Shown here piece after piece: positions 8,129 to 17,439 of a stretch of DNA of 64,000 bases. The notes beneath the pieces were generated by a model. That model did not search any database. It was not told the origin of the DNA and saw only the letters and a program-made list of their open reading frames with translations. This DNA is from Xanthobacteraceae bacterium (GTDB taxonomy: Bacteria > Pseudomonadota > Alphaproteobacteria > Rhizobiales > Xanthobacteraceae), in NCBI GenBank assembly GCA_029266425.1, contig JAQSWY010000023.1:1-64000 (forward strand), read 5' to 3'. Both the position numbers and the translations under genes were made by a program. Every line of letters starts with the position of its first letter. Position 1 is the stretch's first letter.

Positions 8129-9109
8129 TCACTTCAAAACGCCGGCTTCCTTGTAGAAGCGTTCCGCACCGGGATGTAGCGGCACGCCAAGTCCCGCCGT
8201 GGCGTTCTTCAAGGTGATGAGCTTGCCCTTGGCGTGGCCGGCGTCCAGCGTTGCCCGCGAGGCATCGTTCCACAGCACCTTGACGATGTCGTAGATCAGC
8301 TGGTCCGGCTGCTTGGCGCTGGTCAACCACTGCGCGTTCACCGAGATCGTCTCGGTCTCGCCGACGTCCTTGTAGGTGCCAGCCGGCACCTTGTCGCGCG
8401 CGAAGAACTGATAGTCCTTGAGCAGCTTGTCGACCTCGGGGCCCGCGATGGGCACCAGCGCGATGCCCGCGGACGAGGCCAGCTCGGAGATCGCCCCGGT
8501 GGGATAGCCGCCGACGAAGAAGAACGCGTCGAGCGCACCGTCGCGCAGCCGGTCACCGGCCGGGCCGGGCTTCAGGTACTCCGGCTTGATGTCCTTTTCG
8601 GTGAGGCCATAGGCCGCGAGCACGATGCGCGCATCCACCAGCGTGCCGGAGCCCGGCTCGTCGAGCGCAACGCGCTTGCCCTTCAGATCGGCGACCGATT
8701 TGATTCCGGAGGATTTGGAGGCGACGAGATGGATGGTCTCCGGATAGAGCGTCGCGATGATGCGCAGATCCTCGACCTTCGGCTTGCCCTCGTAGAGCCC
8801 GGTTCCGGTATAGGCCCAGTAGGCGACGTCGGATTGCGAGAAGCCCGATTCGCTCGATCCGGCCTGAATAGCGTTCACATTCGCCACCGAGCCGTTCGTT
8901 GCCACGGCGCTGGCCACCAGGCCCGGAACGCCCTTGTCTCCCGCACCCGAGATCGAGTTCGCGATCAGTCCGCCGATCGGATAGTAAGTGCCCGCAGTAC
9001 CGCCGGTCCCGATCCGGAAGAAGGTCGGAGCCTGCGCCAGCGCGACGCCGCCAAGCGCGGCGACCCCGATGATGGCTGCCACCCATTTTCCATTGCCGAT
9101 AAATTTCAT
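8129..9109 (-). CDS. TAXI family TRAP solute-binding protein
   Basis: The 326-residue protein has an N-terminal signal peptide (hydrophobic residues about 9-26, ending ALAQA). Its mature start FFRIGTGGTAGTYYPIGG is the family hallmark of TAXI binding proteins, and the later VDARIVLAAYGLTEKDIKPEY and FFVGGYPTGAI segments fit the same fold. It captures solute in the periplasm for the fused permease encoded immediately downstream. First gene of a two-gene operon; its promoter must lie in the 180-bp gap shared with the divergent IalB-like gene. Confidence 0.93.
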   Translation of the reverse strand: MKFIGNGKWVAAIIGVAALGGVALAQAPTFFRIGTGGTAGTYYPIGGLIANSISGAGDKGVPGLVASAVATNGSVANVNAIQAGSSESGFSQSDVAYWAYTGTGLYEGKPKVEDLRIIATLYPETIHLVASKSSGIKSVADLKGKRVALDEPGSGTLVDARIVLAAYGLTEKDIKPEYLKPGPAGDRLRDGALDAFFFVGGYPTGAISELASSAGIALVPIAGPEVDKLLKDYQFFARDKVPAGTYKDVGETETISVNAQWLTSAKQPDQLIYDIVKVLWNDASRATLDAGHAKGKLITLKNATAGLGVPLHPGAERFYKEAGVLK

Positions 9110-9290
9110 GAGGGCATTCCTCCGTCACCTGGGGCTCACGCTGAGGGAGCATGGCGTGCGGATCGGCTCTTGTCGACCCGCGCTTCCGTAACTCGATGCG
9201 CGGCGGTTAGCCGGCCAACGGAGCGTTAACCGCTGCTTAAAGCTCACCGGGGATTTTCCGCCATCGATGTCAATGGAGAGGATCGATCGA

Positions 9291-9806
9291 ATGGTCAGAC
9301 GGACAATCCCTGCCTTGTGCGTGTTGATGTTTGCGATGAACGGCGCCAGCGCCGCGGCCTCCTCCGGCATGGCAAGCAGTATCGGTAGCTTCAAGCAGTG
9401 GGGGGCTTGGACCTATGAGGATGGCGGCCGGCCGCGCTGCTTTGTTTCGAGCGCTCCGGGATCGGCCGAGCCCTCCCAGCTCGACCATGGCGAGGTGATG
9501 TTCTTCCTGAAGGCGGGCCGGGACAGCGAGCCCCGCACCGAATCCAGCTTCCAGACCGGCTACCCATTTGCCGAGGGCTCGAACGTCGAGATCACCATCG
9601 ACGATGAAAAGTTCGTGATGATCACCTCCGGCCGCAATGCGTGGCTGCGCAGGGTCGAGCGCGAACCGGAGCTGCTCGCCGCGATGAAGGCCGGGAGCAC
9701 GATGGCGGTCGAGGCGACCTCCGCGCGCGGCAACGGCACTAGCTACGTCTTCTCCCTGGATGGCGTGACGGCTGCGACAGCCCGCATCCTTTCCCGATGC
9801 CGCTGA
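9291..9806 (+). CDS. Invasion-associated locus B (IalB) family periplasmic protein
   Basis: The protein is 171 residues from the chosen start. This ATG is preceded by GGAGAGG at good spacing and gives a clean signal peptide (MVRRTIPALCVLMFAMNGAS); an in-frame ATG at 9267 would add eight residues. The body matches IalB-like proteins of Alphaproteobacteria: a GSFKQWGAWTY opening, a Cys shortly after (RCFV), an acidic strand FAEGSNVEITIDDEKF and a C-terminal Cys (SRCR). IalB was named in Bartonella, but homologues in non-pathogens are widespread periplasmic proteins of unclear role. It overlaps the following SH3 gene by ten bases, so the two are probably co-translated. Confidence 0.82.
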   Translation: MVRRTIPALCVLMFAMNGASAAASSGMASSIGSFKQWGAWTYEDGGRPRCFVSSAPGSAEPSQLDHGEVMFFLKAGRDSEPRTESSFQTGYPFAEGSNVEITIDDEKFVMITSGRNAWLRRVEREPELLAAMKAGSTMAVEATSARGNGTSYVFSLDGVTAATARILSRCR

Positions 9807-10321
9807 GACGCCTGCTGGCGCGAACCGCCGCCGCAGTCGCGGCGGCCTTCCTGCTGACAACGGCAAATGCCGCCGCGGCTCCAGTCGGCGGACCGTCGGC
9901 ACGTCCGCTTCCCTATTTCGCTTCGCTGAAGCGGGACACGACGAATGTGCGGATCGGGCCGGGTTCCGGCTATCCGATTCGCTGGATCTACCAGCGCGCC
10001 TCGATGCCGGTCGAGGTTCTCTACCGCTACGGCAATTGGCGGCGGATCCGCGACAAGGCCGGCGACGGCGGCTGGGTTCACGCCTCGATGCTCTCGCCCC
10101 GTCGGGCCGCCGTCGTCCAGGCGAGGAATGGGAAGGACGTCATCATGCGAGCGGAACCGGCGGCAGATGCCAGGGCGATGGCGATCCTGAAGCCGGACGT
10201 GCTCGTCATTCCGCAGGCCTGCCGAAACGACTGGTGCCTTGTCACGGTGCAGGGGCGCAGGCTCCGCGGCCATGTCCCGCAAGCGCGCCTGTGGGGCGTC
10301 TATCCGGACGAGGTGTTCTGA
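9797..10321 (+). CDS. Secreted protein with two bacterial SH3 domains
   Basis: The 174-residue protein has a signal peptide (residues 1-28, with a run of Ala) and two SH3b-type repeats: TTNVRIGPGSGYPIRWIY...GDGGWVHASML and DVIMRAEPAADARAMAIL...RGHVPQARLW. This domain binds peptidoglycan or cell-wall peptides in many proteins; here no catalytic domain is attached. The gene starts inside the end of the IalB-like gene and has no clear Shine-Dalgarno of its own, which fits translational coupling. Likely a cell-envelope accessory protein. It converges on the Pr6Pr gene. Confidence 0.88.
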   Translation: MPLRRLLARTAAAVAAAFLLTTANAAAAPVGGPSARPLPYFASLKRDTTNVRIGPGSGYPIRWIYQRASMPVEVLYRYGNWRRIRDKAGDGGWVHASMLSPRRAAVVQARNGKDVIMRAEPAADARAMAILKPDVLVIPQACRNDWCLVTVQGRRLRGHVPQARLWGVYPDEVF

Positions 10322-10342
10322 AGCGGCGAGCCCTCCGGCACA

Positions 10343-10978
10343 TCACGGCCTCGCTCTTGCCAGCCAATGGTCGAGCCAGACCAGGGCCCAACCGGCGAGG
10401 ATGAAGCCGAGCGCAATCAGCGCCACGTTGAGCAGGGTCTGCGGCCAGCCGATCTCAAGGACATCCATGAAAGGGTAGGGATAGCGCCCGCCTATGACGC
10501 CGCGCGCTGCGGCATAGAGGAAGTAGCCGAACGGGTAGAGCGTCCACAGCAGCGGATCGCGCCAGCCCAGCGCGCCTTTGCGGGAGAAGCCGAGCCAGTA
10601 GACAGGCGCCAGCACGGGTGTGAGCTGGTGAAGCAGGAAATTGGCGAATTGCGAGCCGGCGGTCAGCTCTTGCAGCCCGCGCAGCAGGAGGCCGTAGACC
10701 ACGCCGACAAGAAGAATGCTGAGCGTAGTGCCGCCGAGAAGCGCAGGCGACCTGAACATGGCAGCGTCGAGGGCGATGCCGGTGAACACGACGGCCACCA
10801 GGAGATTGGTCGTGATCGTGAAATAGGCCAGGAGAATCCAGATCGTGCCCGGCCACGATGCCGGACCGCTGGCGATGATGCCGAAATGGACGCCGATCCC
10901 GGCGCATGCCGCCAGGGCGATCAGCCCGGCGAGAGCCCGCGCTGCTCCACTCGCCCGTTCGAGGACAGCCTCGCCCAT
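10343..10978 (-). CDS. Pr6Pr family membrane protein
   Basis: The 211-residue protein has about six hydrophobic helices with the family landmarks: FTITTNLLVAVVF after the second helix, LLHQLTPVLAPVYWL in the middle and LLWTLYPFGYFLYAAARG, then YPFMDVLEIGWPQ near the end. These match the Pr6Pr (FAR-17a/AIG1-like) group of six-helix proteins with conserved His residues; some eukaryotic relatives are hydrolases of fatty-acid esters of hydroxy fatty acids, but bacterial roles are unknown. It is a single gene, convergent with the SH3 gene 22 bases away. Confidence 0.85.
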   Translation of the reverse strand: MGEAVLERASGAARALAGLIALAACAGIGVHFGIIASGPASWPGTIWILLAYFTITTNLLVAVVFTGIALDAAMFRSPALLGGTTLSILLVGVVYGLLLRGLQELTAGSQFANFLLHQLTPVLAPVYWLGFSRKGALGWRDPLLWTLYPFGYFLYAAARGVIGGRYPYPFMDVLEIGWPQTLLNVALIALGFILAGWALVWLDHWLARARP

Positions 10979-11170
10979 CCTGCCGCTCCTCCCGTTGGAT
11001 GCGGGTGGCGCCCTTTTGCCGCCCGGCCGGCCGATTCATAGACACGGTACCGGAAGAAAGGAACGTGCGTGGCTATCAATCCAAGAAATAGATCGGTTCA
11101 AGCCAAATTATGCATTGGATCGAACGATCGAGCAATGCAATCAAACGTCAGGAACCAGTGGATCCCGACG

Positions 11171-12208
11171 ATGACCATCTACCAACCCGCAGAGCCCAGC
11201 GTCGAACCGAGCTCCATCCGTGTCCCGAGCCGCCCCTCGATCTGGCCCGGCCTGTCCCTTACTGCTGCGATGGCCGGCGCAGCCTTCGCGCTGCGCGAGA
11301 TTCCGGGCGTGGGCACCTTCAGCCCTCTGATCCTAGCGATCCTGATCGGGATCGCCTTCCACAATGCGATCGGCACCCCGGCGCGAGCGAAGCCAGGGGT
11401 CACCTTTGCGCTCCGCCGGATATTGCGGCTCGCCATCGTGCTGCTCGGCCTGCAACTCACCGCCGCGCAGGTCGCCGCAGTGGGAGCCGGCGGCATCGCC
11501 ATCATCGTCCTGACCCTGGTCGCCACCTTCATCTTCACCGTCTGGCTCGGGCGCATGATCGGCGTCGAGCGCAAGCTCGCCGAACTGATCGCCGCCGGCA
11601 CCTCCATATGCGGCGCCTCGGCAGTGATCGCGACCAATACGGTGACGCAGGCGAATGACGAGGATGTCGCCTATGCGGTGGCATGCGTCACCGTGTTCGG
11701 CTCGCTCGCCATGTTCGTCTATCCGCTGCTACCCGGCCTCTTGCACCTCTCGCCCCATGCCTATGGCCTGTGGGCCGGTGCATCGATCCACGAGATCGCG
11801 CAGGTCGTCGCCGCCGCATTCCAGGACGGCGGCGAAGCCGGCGAATTCGGCACCATCGCCAAGCTCTCGCGGGTGATGATGCTGGCACCGGTGGTGATCG
11901 CGCTCGGCCTGATGGCGAGCCGGCGGGCAGGATGCGGCGGTACCACGGCAAGGCCGCCCTTGCCCTGGTTCGTGCTCGGCTTCATCGCCCTGGTGGGGGT
12001 CAACAGCATCGTCACCGTGCCGCCAGGGGCAAAGGAGATAATCGTCACCGCCACCACCTTCCTCCTCGCCATGGCGCTCGCCGCGATGGGTCTGGAGACC
12101 GACATCGCCAAGCTGCGCGCCAAAGGTGTCAGGCCGTTGTTTCTCGGGCTGGCGGCCTTCCTCTTCATCGCCGGCTTCAGCCTCGTTCTGGTGAAGTTGA
12201 GCGTATAG
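11171..12208 (+). CDS. YeiH family putative sulfate exporter
   Basis: From the ATG at 11171 the protein is 345 residues with about ten transmembrane helices. It matches the YeiH/PSE family (Pfam PF03601): the signature [16 protein letters not shown] lies in the middle, and [19 protein letters not shown] follows, both strongly conserved in the family. Members are annotated as putative sulfate exporters on thin evidence. No clear ribosome-binding site precedes any candidate start; in-frame ATGs at 11069 and 11135 would lengthen the N-terminus with unconvincing residues, so the start is uncertain. Single gene, with the next operon 112 bases downstream. Confidence 0.85.
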   Translation: MTIYQPAEPSVEPSSIRVPSRPSIWPGLSLTAAMAGAAFALREIPGVGTFSPLILAILIGIAFHNAIGTPARAKPGVTFALRRILRLAIVLLGLQLTAAQVAAVGAGGIAIIVLTLVATFIFTVWLGRMIGVERKLAELIAAGTSICGASAVIATNTVTQANDEDVAYAVACVTVFGSLAMFVYPLLPGLLHLSPHAYGLWAGASIHEIAQVVAAAFQDGGEAGEFGTIAKLSRVMMLAPVVIALGLMASRRAGCGGTTARPPLPWFVLGFIALVGVNSIVTVPPGAKEIIVTATTFLLAMALAAMGLETDIAKLRAKGVRPLFLGLAAFLFIAGFSLVLVKLSV

Positions 12209-12293
12209 CGCCGCGCGAGCTCGCTGCTCGGCGTCATCCCGCTGTTGTCTCTCCGCACTACTAGACCACCCGAGGCGGCTCGTTGCGCCGCTG

Positions 12294-12311
12294 TTTGCAC
12301 AGCTGTGCAAA
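12294..12311. promoter_or_regulatory. 18-bp perfect palindrome, candidate LacI-family operator
   Basis: TTTGCACAGCTGTGCAAA is a perfect palindrome ending ten bases before the first start codon of the ABC operon. Size and symmetry fit a LacI-family dimer site, and the operon itself encodes a LacI-type regulator (16393-17439). The centre is GC rather than the CG most often seen in this family, so cognate binding is inference. Confidence 0.65.
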
Positions 12312-12320
12312 GGGCCTGGG

Positions 12321-13424
12321 ATGACGACGGAAGCCTTTCTCGCGGTGGATCGACTGAGCGTCGCCTATGGCGGCATCAAGGTGCTGGGCGGCGTCGACCT
12401 CGCCATCGCTAAGGGTGAGTTCGTCGCCCTCCTCGGCGCCTCCGGCTGCGGCAAGACCACGCTCTTGCGAACCATAGCCGGCTTCGTGGCGCCGAGCGCC
12501 GGCTCGATCCACATCGGCGGACGCGACGTCACCCGCGTCTCTCCGGATCGCCGCGGCATGGCGCTGGTGTTCCAGTCCTATGCGCTGTGGCCGCATATGA
12601 GCGTCGCGCAGAATATCGGTTATGGGCTGCGGCTCCGGGGCCGGCCGCGCGCCGAGATCGCCGCCCGTGTCGCCGAGATCGAGGCGCTGCTCGGCCTCAC
12701 AGGGCTCGGTGCGCGAAAGCCGCCGCAGCTCTCCGGCGGCCAGCGCCAGCGCGTCGCGCTCGGCCGCGCGCTCGCCATCGATCCCGAGATATTGCTGCTC
12801 GACGAGCCGCTCTCGAACCTCGATGCGCGCATCCGTCTGACCGTGCGCCATGAGATCCGCGCGCTGCAGCAGCGACTCGGCATCACCGCCATCCACGTCA
12901 CGCACGATCGCGAGGAGGCCATGGTGATGGCCGACCGCATCGTCATCCTCGATGAGGGCCGCATCGCCCAGCAGGGCACGCCGCAAGAGGTCTATAACCA
13001 GCCGGCCTCCTCCTTCGTCGCCGCCTTCATGGGCGCGGAGAATGTGCTGCCGCTCAGCGGATCTCCGCTCGCCTCCGGCCCGGTGGAGGCTCGTTTCCGG
13101 GCCGAAGCGGCGCAACTGCTTGATGCCGTCACTTCCCCGCCGGCGCCGGATGGCGTCGCCGAATTCGCCGGGATCGTCGAGCAGCTGAGCTATCCGGGTG
13201 GCCTGTGGCGCCATGGCGTGCGCATTGGCGATGCCCTCGTGCTGGTGGATGCGCCCGCCGCCTTTGCCCCGGGGACGGCGGTGAAGGTCCGCATTCCCTC
13301 GGCGGCTCTGTTCGTGTTTCCGGCGCCGAGCGCGCACCCCGATTCCGCATCAGGCCGCGTTGCCGCGCCGGTGGAAGCATGCCGATCGAACCAGGCTCCC
13401 CTTCCCATGGAGATTGCCCGATGA
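12321..13424 (+). CDS. ABC transporter ATP-binding protein (PotA/UgpC class)
   Basis: The 367-residue ATPase powers the importer encoded in the next genes. Walker A GASGCGKT is at 39-46, the signature LSGGQ at 137-141, Walker B ends in DE at 161-162, and a TOBE-like regulatory domain fills roughly residues 240-350. The GVVFQSYALWPHM-type Q-loop (LVFQSYALWPHMSV) is that of PotA/AfuC-class ATPases, which serve polyamine, ferric, sugar-phosphate and phosphonate importers. First gene of the operon; a perfect 18-bp palindrome sits just upstream. Its stop overlaps the start of the binding-protein gene (ATGA). Confidence 0.93.
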   Translation: MTTEAFLAVDRLSVAYGGIKVLGGVDLAIAKGEFVALLGASGCGKTTLLRTIAGFVAPSAGSIHIGGRDVTRVSPDRRGMALVFQSYALWPHMSVAQNIGYGLRLRGRPRAEIAARVAEIEALLGLTGLGARKPPQLSGGQRQRVALGRALAIDPEILLLDEPLSNLDARIRLTVRHEIRALQQRLGITAIHVTHDREEAMVMADRIVILDEGRIAQQGTPQEVYNQPASSFVAAFMGAENVLPLSGSPLASGPVEARFRAEAAQLLDAVTSPPAPDGVAEFAGIVEQLSYPGGLWRHGVRIGDALVLVDAPAAFAPGTAVKVRIPSAALFVFPAPSAHPDSASGRVAAPVEACRSNQAPLPMEIAR

Positions 13425-14566
13425 AGAACTTTGTGCGTGCCGCGCTCCTTGTCGGCGCCGTTGCCACCCTTGCCGTTCCCGCCCGGGCGGCGGAACTGAC
13501 GGTGGTGACGGCCGGCGACCAGAACATGGTGGACTACGTCAACCAGTATCTCGCCCCGCTGTTCGAGAAGCAGAACCCCGGCAATACGGTGCGCGTGGTC
13601 GGGACCGGCCCCGGGGACGCCGGCTCGCAGAAGATCGTCGAGCGCTTCGAGGCGCAGAAGCGCGCCGGCGTCGCCACCTGGGACACCGACGTCGCGGTGG
13701 CGCATGAGAAGTTCGTCGGCCCGATGGTCGCCGGCGGCTATCTCGAGACCTATCGCGACCGCATCGCCACCGGCTCGCTCGTCACCCGCGCCAATGCCGA
13801 TACGGCGCTCGGCGCCGACGTGCGCGGCTATGTGATGCCGATGTTCAACAGCCAGACCGCGCTCGCCTATAACCCGGTGCTCTTGCCCAACCCTCCGAAA
13901 TCCTATGAGGAGCTCGCCGCATGGGCGAAGCAGAATCCCGGCAAGTTCGGCTATAACGGCATCAAGGGCGGCGCTTCGGGCGTCAGCTTCGTGATGGGCT
14001 GGATCTACGCGTTCGGCGGCGGCGACGCCAGGAAGCTGATGTACGGCCCGTTCGACGCGGCCGAAACGAAGAAGTGGGACACCGCGCTCGCCAGCCTGAA
14101 GGACTTCAACAAGAGCGCCACGCTCACCCCCGGCAATGCCGGCACGCTCGATCTGCTCAGCCGTGGCGAGATCGCCATCGGTCCGGTCTGGGTCGACATG
14201 TTCTATTCCTGGCAGGCCAATGGCCAGCTGCCGCCGGACTTCAAGCTGATCCTTCCCGCCCCCGGCATGCCCGGCCAGCCGATGCACTACGTCATCCCCG
14301 CCAAGGCCGCCAATCGCGTACTCGCCGAGAAGTTCGTCGAGCTCGCCACCAGCCCCAAGGTGCAGGCGGAAGGCATCGTCGAGCGCTTCAACTGGTATCC
14401 CGGCATCGACGCCACCAAGGTGCAGTCCGAACTGCCGCCGAAGGTGTGGGCAAAGCTCTTCTCCGACATCTCGCCGGAAGACCTCGCCGGCAAGGGCAAG
14501 CCCTTCCCGATCGCGCCCTACAACAACGCGATCCTGGAAGCCTATGAGCGCCAGGTGATGAACTGA
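13421..14566 (+). CDS. ABC transporter extracellular solute-binding protein
   Basis: The 381-residue protein has a Sec signal peptide (hydrophobic 6-20, cleavage near ARAA-E) and the mature opening LTVVTAGDQNMVDYVNQYLA, the start of a two-lobed binding protein of the SBP_bac_6/8 class. The start overlaps the ATPase stop. It delivers solute to the permeases encoded 160 bases later. Substrate is not legible from sequence, but the operon's phosphatase and phosphodiesterase suggest an organic phosphate ester. A palindromic repeat cluster between this gene and the permease gene may trim or stabilise the transcript, favouring excess binding protein. Confidence 0.9.
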   Translation: MKNFVRAALLVGAVATLAVPARAAELTVVTAGDQNMVDYVNQYLAPLFEKQNPGNTVRVVGTGPGDAGSQKIVERFEAQKRAGVATWDTDVAVAHEKFVGPMVAGGYLETYRDRIATGSLVTRANADTALGADVRGYVMPMFNSQTALAYNPVLLPNPPKSYEELAAWAKQNPGKFGYNGIKGGASGVSFVMGWIYAFGGGDARKLMYGPFDAAETKKWDTALASLKDFNKSATLTPGNAGTLDLLSRGEIAIGPVWVDMFYSWQANGQLPPDFKLILPAPGMPGQPMHYVIPAKAANRVLAEKFVELATSPKVQAEGIVERFNWYPGIDATKVQSELPPKVWAKLFSDISPEDLAGKGKPFPIAPYNNAILEAYERQVMN

Positions 14567-14586
14567 GGGCGCTTGGAAGCAAACAC

Positions 14587-14690
14587 GACCTCATCCTGAG
14601 GTGCTCGGGCAAAGCCCGAACCTCGAACGCCGCCCTCTGCTTCACCATCCTTCGAGGCTCCGCTCCGCGGCGCACCTCAGGATGAGGTCG
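14587..14690. repeat. Palindromic intergenic repeat, family A (copy 1, pair)
   Basis: Two facing elements: CTCATCCTGAGGTGCTCG followed by a hairpin (GGGCAAAGCCC), then CATCCTTCGAGG leading to CACCTCAGGATGAGG. The same CATCCTTCGAGG and CCTCAGGATGAGG modules recur near 22210, 54560, 56735 and 58890, always outside genes. This copy lies inside an operon, between binding-protein and permease genes. Confidence 0.85.
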
Positions 14691-14727
14691 CAATGGGGCG
14701 GCCTTCACCCCGACGATAGATAACACC

Positions 14728-15549
14728 ATGAGACCCAACACCCTCGGCCTTCTCCTCACGCTGCCCGCGCTGGCGGTGGTGGTGCTGTTCTTCCTCGTGC
14801 CGCTCGCCGCCTCGGTTGTCGGCGCCTTCGTCGTCGGCGATCAATTCGGCCTCGGCAATTTCACCAAGTCCTTCGAGCTCTACACCCGGGACATAGTCTT
14901 CACCGCGCTGATCGTCGCGCTGTCCAGCCTCATTGTCGCCATCCTCGCGGTCGCGATCGGCGGCTATCTGACGCTTGGGGAAAATCCGCGCGCGGTGGCG
15001 ATACTGCGCTGGCTCTATCGCTGGCCGATGTTCATTCCCTTCATCGTCGTCGGGCAGATCCTGCGCACTTTCCTCGCCAGGAACGGACTGATGAACAACG
15101 CGCTGATCGCGGCCGGCCTCATCACCCCGCTGCAGGCGATGAGCTTCCTCGACTGGCGCGGCATCGTCATCGCCTTCGTCTGGAAGCAGACGCCCTTCGT
15201 CGCCTTGCTGGTCGCCGGCGGCATGGCCTCGGTCGATCGCGGCACCATCGAGGCGGCGCGCAATCTCGGCGCCTCGCGGCTGCGTATCCTCATTGAGATA
15301 CTGGTGCCGCAGGTCGCCACCACCTTGATCGTCGGCCTAGTTCTGTCCTTCGTGACGATGATGTCGGTGCTCTCGGTGCCGTTGATGATCAATGCGCAGT
15401 CGCCGACCATGCTGACCGCCGACATCGCCTTCCGCATCAATGCCTATGGCGATTACGGCGTCGCCAATGCGCTCGGCGCCATCTCGCTCGCCATCACTTC
15501 CTGCGTCGCCTGGATCTATCTGCGGCACACCATGCGGGAGCGCGCATGA
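14728..15549 (+). CDS. ABC transporter permease 1
   Basis: The 273-residue protein has about six transmembrane helices and the binding-protein-dependent permease EAA loop (IEAARNLGASRLRILIEIL) at about 171-190, the contact site for the ATPase. It is of the PotB/CysU type. The gene ends in an ATGA overlap with the second permease. Together they form the heteromeric channel of the importer encoded from 12321. Confidence 0.93.
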   Translation: MRPNTLGLLLTLPALAVVVLFFLVPLAASVVGAFVVGDQFGLGNFTKSFELYTRDIVFTALIVALSSLIVAILAVAIGGYLTLGENPRAVAILRWLYRWPMFIPFIVVGQILRTFLARNGLMNNALIAAGLITPLQAMSFLDWRGIVIAFVWKQTPFVALLVAGGMASVDRGTIEAARNLGASRLRILIEILVPQVATTLIVGLVLSFVTMMSVLSVPLMINAQSPTMLTADIAFRINAYGDYGVANALGAISLAITSCVAWIYLRHTMRERA

Positions 15550-16388
15550 GCACCGCCGGCGCGCCTGCCACCAACCTGGCCACACGGCTCGATCTGTGGT
15601 GGCTGCCGCGCGCCGCCGTGCTCGGGGTTCTTGCCTTCTTCATCTTCGGCCCGCTCGCCAATCTCCTCTTATGGACGGTGACGGAGCGCTGGTACTTCCC
15701 CCATGCACTGCCGCTCGACTACGGCTTCAGCTCCTGGGCGCGGGTGTTCGCGCCGCGCGGCAATGCAATGGAATCTCTCGGCAATTCCATCATCGTCGCG
15801 CTTCTCACCGTGGTCGCCTCGCTCAGCTTGGCGATCCCCGCCGGCTATGCGCTGGCGCGTCTCAAGATGCCGGCGCGTGGCGCCATATTGCTCGCCTTCC
15901 TCATTCCGCAGGCGTTCCCGAGCCTCACCGTCTATGTGAACGTCGCCCGGCTGTTCTATGAGGTGGGGCTGAACGGCACGATCGCCGGCGTGGTCGTCGT
16001 CCACACCACCCACGGCCTCGTCTATGCGATCTGGATCGCCACCGCCGCCTTCGCCGCGGTCGACACCGAGCTGGAAGAGGCGGCGCGCTCCATCGGCGCC
16101 GGCGCGCTTGCGGCGTTCCGCGACGTGACACTCCCGCTTGCCATGCCCGGCCTGATGGCGAGCGCCATCTTCGTCTTCCTGGAATCCCTCGACGAGTTCA
16201 CGGGCAGCTATTTCGTCGGCGCGCCGGACGTGAACCTGCTGCCGCTGCTGCTCTATAACGCCGGCGCGGGCGGCAACTACCAGATCGCCTCGATCACGGC
16301 GCTGCTGCTGCTGGTGCCGTCGATCGCCTTCATGCTGCTGGTGGAACGTTTCCTGAAAGCCGATGTGCTCGCGCGGGTCGGGCGCTGA
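15546..16388 (+). CDS. ABC transporter permease 2
   Basis: The 280-residue PotC-type permease has about six helices and an EAA loop (LEEAARSIGAGALAAFRDVT) near residues 177-196. It starts within the stop of permease 1 and is followed four bases later by the LacI regulator gene, so the transporter and its presumed regulator form one transcript. Confidence 0.93.
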   Translation: MSTAGAPATNLATRLDLWWLPRAAVLGVLAFFIFGPLANLLLWTVTERWYFPHALPLDYGFSSWARVFAPRGNAMESLGNSIIVALLTVVASLSLAIPAGYALARLKMPARGAILLAFLIPQAFPSLTVYVNVARLFYEVGLNGTIAGVVVVHTTHGLVYAIWIATAAFAAVDTELEEAARSIGAGALAAFRDVTLPLAMPGLMASAIFVFLESLDEFTGSYFVGAPDVNLLPLLLYNAGAGGNYQIASITALLLLVPSIAFMLLVERFLKADVLARVGR

Positions 16389-16392
16389 CCGC

Positions 16393-17439
16393 ATGACCGG
16401 CCCGCCCGCGGAGCGATCGCGTTTCGTCAGCGCCCAGGAGGTGGCGGACCGTGCCGGCGTGTCGCGCTCGGCGGTCTCGCGCAGCTTCACCCCCGGCGCC
16501 AGCGTCGCCGAGGAGACCCGCCGCAAGGTGATGCAGGCGGCCGAGGAGTTCGGCTATCAGGTAAACGATCTTGCCCGCGGCCTGCTCGCGGCGAAGAGCC
16601 GGCTGGTCGGTATCGTCGCTACCCGCCCGGAACTCGGCTTCCGCGCCCATCTCGCCGCCGCCTTGGTGCGGCGCCTGATCCGGCGCGGCAGCGTCCCGGT
16701 GATGATCGACACCGGCAGCAACGAGGCGGAGATGAGTGCCGCCCAGCGCACGTTGTTCGGCCACCGTGCCGAAGCGATCATCATCCTGTCCGGCTCGCCG
16801 CCCGCCTCCTTCATCGAGCTGGCGCGGCGCAACGGCCAGCCGCTGGTGCTGATCGGCCGTTCAGTGCCGGGTGTCGACAGCGTGCTGCCGGACAATGCCG
16901 CCGCCGGCCGCCAGGCAGCGACGCTGTTCGCGGCGCGGGGCCTTAGGCGGCTCGGCTATGTCGGCTCCAGTTCCGGCACCCCCAGCACCATCGAGCGCGG
17001 CGCGGCGTTCCGGGCCGCGGCAGAGGCTGCGGGCGCGCACGTGGTGAGCGTGATGGCGGAAGCGGAGCATGGCGGTGGTCACAACGCTGCCGCGCGCCTG
17101 TTCGCCGCGACGCGACCGCCTGAGGCGGTGTTCTGCGTCAATGATCCCGCTGCCTTTGGCGTCATGGATTTCGCCCGCAGCGAGGCCGGGCTCGACGTTC
17201 CCGGCGATGTCGGCATCATCGGCTTCGACGATGTGCCGGAAGCCGGCTGGCCGGCCTATGATCTCACCACCTTCCGCCAGGATCCGCAGATCATGGCGGA
17301 AGCCGCCGTCGATCTGCTGGATCGGCGGCAGGCCGACCCTGACCGGCCGGCCGAGAATCTGCGCATCGCCGTGCCACTGGTGGTACGGCGAAGCTTCCGC
17401 CCGGATCCGATACCCGCACCCGAAGGACCAATCCGTTGA
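16393..17439 (+). CDS. LacI family transcriptional regulator
   Basis: The 348-residue protein begins with a LacI helix-turn-helix (VSAQEVADRAGVSRSAVSRS at about 12-31), a hinge with VNDLARGLLAAKS, then a periplasmic-binding-protein-like sensor domain to the end (SVLPDNAAAGRQAATLF, AVFCVNDPAAFGVMDF, GIIGFDDVPEAGWPAYDLTT are family landmarks). Usually such proteins release DNA when they bind the imported sugar or a derivative. Likely target is the palindrome at 12294-12311 in front of its own operon. The ATG at 16393 gives the normal family N-terminus. Its stop and the start of the next gene share a base (TGATG). Confidence 0.93.
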   Translation: MTGPPAERSRFVSAQEVADRAGVSRSAVSRSFTPGASVAEETRRKVMQAAEEFGYQVNDLARGLLAAKSRLVGIVATRPELGFRAHLAAALVRRLIRRGSVPVMIDTGSNEAEMSAAQRTLFGHRAEAIIILSGSPPASFIELARRNGQPLVLIGRSVPGVDSVLPDNAAAGRQAATLFAARGLRRLGYVGSSSGTPSTIERGAAFRAAAEAAGAHVVSVMAEAEHGGGHNAAARLFAATRPPEAVFCVNDPAAFGVMDFARSEAGLDVPGDVGIIGFDDVPEAGWPAYDLTTFRQDPQIMAEAAVDLLDRRQADPDRPAENLRIAVPLVVRRSFRPDPIPAPEGPIR

